A stretch of 19,100 bases of DNA from contig PBDH01000033.1 in the NCBI GenBank assembly GCA_002717305.1, positions 1 to 19,100 on the forward strand. Reading direction: 5' to 3'. This stretch comes from Gammaproteobacteria bacterium (GTDB lineage Bacteria > Pseudomonadota > Gammaproteobacteria > Pseudomonadales > Litorivicinaceae). The notes beneath the pieces are model-generated. The model was not told the origin of the DNA and searched no databases. It saw only the letters and a list, made by a program, of their open reading frames with translations. This document shows positions 14,268 to 19,100 of the stretch, piece by piece (positions within the stretch are counted from its first letter, which is position 1; each line of letters begins with the position of its first letter). The position numbers and the translations under genes are program-made.

Positions 14268-15643
14268 AGTTTGTATCAACTCGCGGACAGGCTCCAGTCT
14301 TGGGGTTCGATGATGTCGTCTTGACCGGACTCGCTTCGGATGGAGGTTTATATGTTCCTGAATCGTTGCCCACGATTTCCGAGGTAACATTCAGACAATG
14401 GCAATCGCTGCACTATGACGAACTTGCAATCGAAGTAATGTGGCCTTTTGTCGAGGGTTCGTTGAAGCGTGAAGCTTTCGAGGTAATGGTTAAGGATGCT
14501 TACTCCTCTTTCCGTCATCCAGCAATTGCACCGCTTAAGCAACTCAGCCCTGACACTTGGCTTCTCGAGCTCTTCCATGGTCCAACGCTTGCTTTTAAAG
14601 ACTTTGCGCTTCAATTGCTCGGGCGTTTACTAGATCACTTCCTAGCGGAACGTGGAGAGCGCGGTGTTGTTATGGGTGCTACTTCCGGTGATACTGGGTC
14701 GGCAGCCATTGAAGGAGCTCGTCATTCTGACCATCTGAATGTAGTGATATTGCATCCGTATCAGCGCGTAAGCGAAGTACAACGTCGGCAGATGACGACA
14801 GTCTTCGCTGATAATGTGCACAATATTGCTCTTAAAGGTAACTTTGACGACTGTCAGTCGATTGTAAAAGCCTCATTTCTGGATCAGAAGTTTGTCAGTC
14901 CGAGCCGCCTACTGGCGGTTAACTCTATTAATCTTGCTCGCATAATGGCACAGTCTGTGTATTACATATATTCGGGTCTTCGTCTGGGTGCGTTGGATCG
15001 GAGGGTTGCCTATAGCGTACCCTCGGCGAACTTCGGTGATGTATTTGGTGGATATATCGCCAAAAAAATGGGCTTCCCGATAGCTCATTTTACTGTTGCG
15101 ACAAACGCAAATGATGCACTAGTCCGCGGTCTGAGCGGTGATTTATCGAGAAAGCCACTGGAAAAAACACTATCGCCATCAATGGATATTGTGGTGAGTT
15201 CTAACTTTGAGCGTTTACTGTTCGACCTCCATGGTCGTGATGGTAATGAGGTGTCAAAGCTAATGAATGAATTCCAGTCAGGCTCTGTAAAGCTTGAAGA
15301 CCGGATCATCGCTCAGGCGAAAACCTTATTCTCTGCTCATGCAGTTGACGACGAGCAAACATGCGAAACAATTGCACGTGTATACAGGGAGACTGGTGAA
15401 TTAATAGATCCGCATACGGCGATTGGTGTAAATGCATTGCAAGTGACACCAAGTGAGACGGTTAAGATTATCTTGGCGACTGCCCACCCGTCTAAGTTTG
15501 CAGAAGCCGTTGAGAAGGCTGGATTTGATGAGGTGCCTTTACCTGCTGATATGACAGACCTCCTTGGGCGAGAGGAGCGCTACACAATTGTTGAGAACGA
15601 TTTGAATGATGTCCAAGCATTCGTTCGTTCAGTAACAGGGTAG
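14264..15643 (+). CDS. thrC: Threonine synthase
   Basis: PLP enzyme converting O-phosphohomoserine to threonine. 459 residues, the longer class also found in pseudomonads. The N-terminal MKFVSTRGQAPVLGFDDVVL and GLASDGGLYVPE are typical of the class. The PLP-binding lysine is K112 in GPTLAFKDFALQLLG. MGATSGDTGSAA is the phosphate/PLP loop, HNIALKGNFDDCQ and VNSINLARIMAQ are also diagnostic. Near the C-terminus, LATAHPSKF is another family block. ATG start overlaps the hom TGA as ATGA. Homoserine kinase (thrB) is not in the window, so the intermediate step must be encoded elsewhere. Confidence 0.98.
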   Translation: MKFVSTRGQAPVLGFDDVVLTGLASDGGLYVPESLPTISEVTFRQWQSLHYDELAIEVMWPFVEGSLKREAFEVMVKDAYSSFRHPAIAPLKQLSPDTWLLELFHGPTLAFKDFALQLLGRLLDHFLAERGERGVVMGATSGDTGSAAIEGARHSDHLNVVILHPYQRVSEVQRRQMTTVFADNVHNIALKGNFDDCQSIVKASFLDQKFVSPSRLLAVNSINLARIMAQSVYYIYSGLRLGALDRRVAYSVPSANFGDVFGGYIAKKMGFPIAHFTVATNANDALVRGLSGDLSRKPLEKTLSPSMDIVVSSNFERLLFDLHGRDGNEVSKLMNEFQSGSVKLEDRIIAQAKTLFSAHAVDDEQTCETIARVYRETGELIDPHTAIGVNALQVTPSETVKIILATAHPSKFAEAVEKAGFDEVPLPADMTDLLGREERYTIVENDLNDVQAFVRSVTG

Positions 15644-17409
15644 TGTTTGAGGCACGTCCGATCGATACCTCGGTATTTGCCGAGGCCCGATCACGTGGGT
15701 TAGATCCCTTATTGGCCCGAATTATTGCCGGCCGAATTACGAGAGAGGCGTCTCTCGATTCCATCCTAAATCCTCAACTCCAAAATATTGCACCGCCTTC
15801 AGTCCTCAAGGACATTGAGAACGCAACATATCGTCTTCGGCTTGCTATCAGTGATGGTGAGTGTATTGGCGTGCTTACAGATTATGATGCTGATGGTCTT
15901 ACAAGCCATACGGTCATTACGCATGCCTTGTATCGATTTGGTGTCTCTGACAAACACATCTCGCACTGGATTGGTCATCGATTGGAGGATGGTTATGGCA
16001 TTTCTAAGACTTTAGTTGATCGATTATTAGCATCGGAGGATATCCCTGATGTTGTGATATCGGCCGACTGTGGTTCAGCAGACGAGTTACAAATTGCTAG
16101 GCTGAAAAATGCTGGAATTGACGTCATCGTAACAGACCACCATCGTATATCGGATGATGGACCGCCACAAAGTGCTTATGCTGTAGTTAACCCTAACCGA
16201 GCCGACTGCTTATACCCGGATAAAGCGATTTCTGGCTGTTTAGTGTCTTGGTTGGTAATGAGCCAGCTCAGGCAAGAATTGATTGACTGCGGAGTTCTAA
16301 ATGACTTGATCCCAAAGCTTGGTGACCTTCTGGATTATGTTGCTCTCGGAACGGTGGCTGATTGTGTGTCTCTGGGTAAAAGTGAGACTAATCGTGCTGT
16401 CGTTAAGGCGGGTCTAAGTTTGATTGCGCGGCAAGAGAGACCATGCTGGCGGGTCGCGATATCACACCTAACCTCGTCGCCGAGGGAAATTAATGCGGAG
16501 CTGCTCGCATTTCAGCTAGCGCCTAGGCTAAATGCGAGGGGACGAATCGGCCATTCGCTCAGGGGCTATGAATATCTGTCTGCGTCTTCGGTCGCTGAGG
16601 CGACCAATGCATTTATGGATTTGGATGCCGATAATAGAAAACGTAGAAAAATCGAAAAGGCGATGGTTGATCAAGCAAAGCCACTCGCCCGACGTCAACG
16701 CCTACACGGAGGGTTGGTGTTGTGCGTCGTCCTAGAACATGGTCACTCGGGAGTCCAAGGGATCGTTGCCAGCCGAATCGTTGAAATAGAAGGTGTACCC
16801 GCAATCATTTTCACACTTGGTAATGTTCCCGGAACCTTGACGGGATCAATGCGCTCAATTCCGAATGTCGATGCGAAGGCATTGCTTGACAAGGTGAATA
16901 ATAACCTCTCTCGAGCGTTGATCCGGTACGGAGGGCATACCGGAGCATGCGGTATGACGCTTTTTCAAGATTCACTGGCCGAATTTAGTCGGGAATTACA
17001 GGTGGTTTATCGGCAGGCATATCCAAAGGTTGGACCAAAGGCCCGGTTTCTAGTGGATGGTGAATTACTAACTGAGCAACTAAATACTGGTTGGATTGAA
17101 TATATGGAGTCATTAGGTCCGTTTGGCCGCGGATTTGACCGGCCATTGTTTATGGGGATCTTCCAGGTGTTGTTTGTTCGGATATTTGGCAAAGACCTGA
17201 AACACTTAAGCCTTAGTTTGCGATCTGAAGGCCAAGAGGTGCAGGCAGTCTGGTTTTCTGCACTTGAATCGAGCGAATCTGTTCTTGTACAACCAGGGGA
17301 TTGGATGAAATGTATTTATGATTTGTCGATAAATACATATCGTGGCCAAGAGGTTTCACTGACGATTCGCCATGGAGAATTAGAACAAAAAGGAAACATG
17401 CATGTCTGA
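15643..17409 (+). CDS. recJ: Single-stranded-DNA exonuclease RecJ (DHH family)
   Basis: 5'-3' ssDNA exonuclease acting in RecF-pathway and mismatch repair. 588 residues, normal length. DHH metal motifs are present: D80-Y-D82-A-D84-G, D142-C-G, and D165-H-H (VTDHH). VVNPNRADCLYP, VALGTVADCVSL and APRLNARGRIG are RecJ blocks. The DHHA1 part has HSGVQGIVASR, TGSMRSIPNVDA and YGGHTGACGM, and an OB-like C-terminal part begins around LGPFGRGF. Several normally strict positions vary: GSMRSI instead of GS-G/A-RSI, ACG instead of AAG, and GFDRP instead of GNPEP, so it is a somewhat divergent RecJ. Catalytic residues look intact. GTG start overlaps the thrC TAG by one base; the thrC-recJ neighbour pair supports orthology. 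Confidence 0.9.
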   Translation: MFEARPIDTSVFAEARSRGLDPLLARIIAGRITREASLDSILNPQLQNIAPPSVLKDIENATYRLRLAISDGECIGVLTDYDADGLTSHTVITHALYRFGVSDKHISHWIGHRLEDGYGISKTLVDRLLASEDIPDVVISADCGSADELQIARLKNAGIDVIVTDHHRISDDGPPQSAYAVVNPNRADCLYPDKAISGCLVSWLVMSQLRQELIDCGVLNDLIPKLGDLLDYVALGTVADCVSLGKSETNRAVVKAGLSLIARQERPCWRVAISHLTSSPREINAELLAFQLAPRLNARGRIGHSLRGYEYLSASSVAEATNAFMDLDADNRKRRKIEKAMVDQAKPLARRQRLHGGLVLCVVLEHGHSGVQGIVASRIVEIEGVPAIIFTLGNVPGTLTGSMRSIPNVDAKALLDKVNNNLSRALIRYGGHTGACGMTLFQDSLAEFSRELQVVYRQAYPKVGPKARFLVDGELLTEQLNTGWIEYMESLGPFGRGFDRPLFMGIFQVLFVRIFGKDLKHLSLSLRSEGQEVQAVWFSALESSESVLVQPGDWMKCIYDLSINTYRGQEVSLTIRHGELEQKGNMHV

Positions 17410-17632
17410 AGAGACAGTTGTTCAGTCTAAAACGCTCGGTCAGGACCTATCATTATGGAACGCCTGCTTCGAATCCCGATCTGGCCTAACCTTGGTAGAA
17501 ATAGCAGAGAGTATTCCACTGACTCCTTCCAAAGTTCATCGATTGCTCTCGACCCTGGAAGCACAAACCGCGATTCGGGCAACCCAACTCCTCGGAGGTC
17601 TACCGCCAACTCCCTGGGCTAAATATGACTGA
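17402..17632 (+). CDS. Small IclR-like helix-turn-helix protein
   Basis: A 76-residue protein that looks like an isolated DNA-binding head of an IclR-type regulator. Residues about 12-50 read as a winged-helix HTH: SLWNACFE, then SRSGLTLVEIAESIPLT, then PSKVHRLLSTLEAQ, matching the family pattern around helix-turn-helix and the VHRLL recognition helix. The large effector-binding domain of IclR proteins is absent, and the tail LLGGLPPTPWAKYD is not recognisable. AGGA at 17391-17394 lies 7 nt before the ATG, so translation is credible. It overlaps recJ by 8 nt and the ABC ATPase gene by 8 nt, implying co-transcription and coupling. It may regulate the exporter, or be a remnant. Function unproven. 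Confidence 0.75.
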   Translation: MSEETVVQSKTLGQDLSLWNACFESRSGLTLVEIAESIPLTPSKVHRLLSTLEAQTAIRATQLLGGLPPTPWAKYD

Positions 17633-18359
17633 TGTCGCGCTCTCGATTTCTGGCCTTGTTAAATCTTACAACGATGTTACCGCGGTTGACGGGCTCGATT
17701 TTGAGATATTCAAGGGACAATGTTTTGGGTTATTGGGGCCAAATGGGGCAGGGAAGAGCACGACACTGGGAATGCTTGAGGGAATGGAAGAGCCAACAAA
17801 AGGTTCCGTCCGTTACTTTGGTAAACCATTCCCTGCCGACTACCAGAATCGTGTAGGTATCCAATTTCAAGCGACAGCTTTGCAGGATTTTCTGTCGCCC
17901 TTTGACAACCTTAAACTTTTTTCAAGCTTCTACGATGACCCAATTCCAATGGATCAAATTATCGACCAGTTTCGGCTGAATGATTTTTTACATCGCGATG
18001 CGCGTCGTTTATCTGGTGGACAGCGTCAGCGTCTGCTTCTCGCACTTGCTCTTGTACATAATCCAGAGATTATTTTTTTAGATGAGCCAACCACCGGACT
18101 TGATCCACGATCACGGCGAGACGTCTGGGATATAGTCTCCGAGTTAAAAGCAGACGGTCGGACATTAATTCTTACCACGCACTATATGGAGGAAGCTGAA
18201 ATACTATGTGACGAGTTATTGATCTTGTCGCACGGTAAAACACTACTGCAAGGTGCCCCGGAGCAATTAATCAAAGAAGCCGGTGTATCGGATTTGGATA
18301 CACTTTTTTTATCGCTGACGGGCGAAACGCTCGTGAAGACGCAGGAGGTCATTGAGTGA
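17625..18359 (+). CDS. ABC transporter ATP-binding protein (ABC-2 exporter type)
   Basis: ATPase subunit of an ABC-2 exporter, paired with the permease that follows. 244 residues. Walker A is GPNGAGKS at 38-45, followed by a Q-loop near VGIQFQAT. The signature is LSGGQRQR at about 126-133, Walker B is IIFLDEPTTGLDP, and the H-loop is LTTHYMEEAE. This DrrA/CcmA-like group exports drugs, polyketides, polysaccharides or unknown lipids, and sequence does not choose among them. The ATG at 17625 overlaps the HTH gene; the ribosome site is weak, so coupling to upstream translation is likely. Its TGA overlaps the permease GTG by 4 nt. A run of seven T lies in the Walker B codons (around 18073-18079), a spot prone to sequencing slips. 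Confidence 0.95.
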   Translation: MTDVALSISGLVKSYNDVTAVDGLDFEIFKGQCFGLLGPNGAGKSTTLGMLEGMEEPTKGSVRYFGKPFPADYQNRVGIQFQATALQDFLSPFDNLKLFSSFYDDPIPMDQIIDQFRLNDFLHRDARRLSGGQRQRLLLALALVHNPEIIFLDEPTTGLDPRSRRDVWDIVSELKADGRTLILTTHYMEEAEILCDELLILSHGKTLLQGAPEQLIKEAGVSDLDTLFLSLTGETLVKTQEVIE

Positions 18360-19100
18360 GTTCAATCGTGGTTTCTTTGCGACGCATGAAGGCAATTCTT
18401 ATTGCTAGGAATCTTGAGTACCTCCGTGATCGAGCGAGTTTTGGTTGGAATCTCGTGTTCCCGGTACTGATCGTATTTGCGCTTGCAGTGGTTTTTTCAG
18501 GTCCTCCGAGAGCACTATTTGTTATAACAACGATCGGTACAGAAGCGCTTCCAGAGCTGGTTAATTTCCCCGGGGTTGAGATGATTAGTGATCAAGAAGA
18601 TAAAGCGTTAGATCGTTTGTCGCGTCAACAAACAGATCTGGTTGTGAAGATTGTCGATGGGTCCGTAGGGTATTGGGTTAACGGTAACTCAGCGTCAGGC
18701 GCTATCTTAGAATTACTTCTAAAGTACACCGAGGATCGACCACTGCAACGGGGAGAGACCGACGGGGAAGCTATTCGTTATGTTGACTGGGTAGTACCGG
18801 GGATTCTAGGGATGAATATGATGTATAGCGCACTTTGGGGTGTTGGCTATGTGGTTGTCAGGTACCGACAGTCCGGCTACTTAAGGCGTCTGAGGGCCAC
18901 ACCCCTGACAAAGTTTGAGTTTTTGTCGGCGCAGGTATTATCTCGACTACTGGTAACTTTGATTGCGAGCGCTATTGTATTTGTTGGTACTAATTTGATG
19001 CTGGATTACAAGATGGTAGGCAGTATCACTCTTTTGCTACTCACTGGCCTAATTGGTGGCTTAGCAATGATCACATTGGGTCTAGCGATTGCTTGTAGGA
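18356..19100 (+). CDS. ABC-2 type transporter permease, 3' end outside window
   Basis: Membrane subunit of the exporter. Read by hand, the frame is open for 248 codons from a GTG at 18356 (GTGA overlap with the ATPase gene) to the right edge. The N-terminus is MSSIVVSLRRMKAILIARN, followed by a first transmembrane helix (about residues 30-48). An extracytoplasmic segment of about 95 residues comes next, then helices beginning at VDWVVPGILGMNMMYSALWG. The block VVRYRQSGYLRRLRATPLTK is the coupling helix typical of ABC-2 permeases of the DrrB/YhhJ group. Two further hydrophobic helices follow before the edge. Substrate unknown. Confidence 0.92.
   Translation, partial: MSSIVVSLRRMKAILIARNLEYLRDRASFGWNLVFPVLIVFALAVVFSGPPRALFVITTIGTEALPELVNFPGVEMISDQEDKALDRLSRQQTDLVVKIVDGSVGYWVNGNSASGAILELLLKYTEDRPLQRGETDGEAIRYVDWVVPGILGMNMMYSALWGVGYVVVRYRQSGYLRRLRATPLTKFEFLSAQVLSRLLVTLIASAIVFVGTNLMLDYKMVGSITLLLLTGLIGGLAMITLGLAIACR

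Noticed and set aside
1..19100. Search for CRISPR arrays, tRNA/rRNA genes, transposases, attachment sites and defence genes
   Set aside because: No regularly spaced repeats, cloverleaf-like segments or such proteins were seen; XerD is the housekeeping recombinase, not a mobile integrase.

Overview
The window reads as an ordinary chromosomal segment of a gammaproteobacterium with mid-range GC and tight gene packing. The assignment rests on gene order. The block ypjD-corE divergent from ffh-rpsP-rimM-trmD-rplS is the enterobacterial/pseudomonad arrangement. The run xerD-dsbC-(alaC)-hom-thrC-recJ resembles the pseudomonad one. XerD, AlaC and CorE also look clearly gammaproteobacterial. A marine, partly streamlined lineage is possible but is only a guess. 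I saw no tRNA, rRNA, insertion sequence, CRISPR array or prophage gene.

Layout. (1) 1-2707, minus strand: csrA, then a membrane-fusion adaptor and the N-terminal 406 residues of an RND efflux pump, which runs off the left edge. (2) 2708-2923: an AT-rich divergent promoter region with direct repeats and an inverted repeat. (3) 2924-4416: a YqfO/NIF3-like small protein, a zinc-ribbon Nudix hydrolase, and a CoA-pyrophosphatase-type Nudix gene whose 5' end looks broken or frameshifted. (4) 4376-6472, minus strand: corE-like CBS membrane protein and ypjD-like CcsA-family protein. (5) 6537-9863, plus strand: SRP protein Ffh, ribosomal protein bS16, RimM, TrmD and bL19, with 1-4 nt overlaps from rpsP onward. 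(6) 9864-10065: a non-coding stretch with several inverted repeats. (7) 10066-17409: xerD, dsbC, alaC, hom, thrC and recJ. (8) 17402-19100: a 76-residue IclR-like helix-turn-helix protein, an ABC ATPase and the start of its ABC-2 permease, all overlapping one another and recJ.

Functionally the window joins protein targeting and translation (ffh, rpsP, rimM, trmD, rplS), chromosome maintenance (xerD, recJ), periplasmic disulfide isomerisation (dsbC), alanine and threonine synthesis (alaC, hom, thrC), nucleotide housekeeping (two Nudix enzymes), and two export systems at the edges. CsrA is a global post-transcriptional regulator, and its own leader carries clustered GGA motifs.

Nothing here convinces me of a wholly new system. 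The points most worth checking are the disrupted 5' end of the CoA-pyrophosphatase gene, the stand-alone IclR-type HTH protein between recJ and the ABC exporter, the GGA-rich csrA leader next to an efflux operon, and the nested inverted repeats between rplS and xerD.
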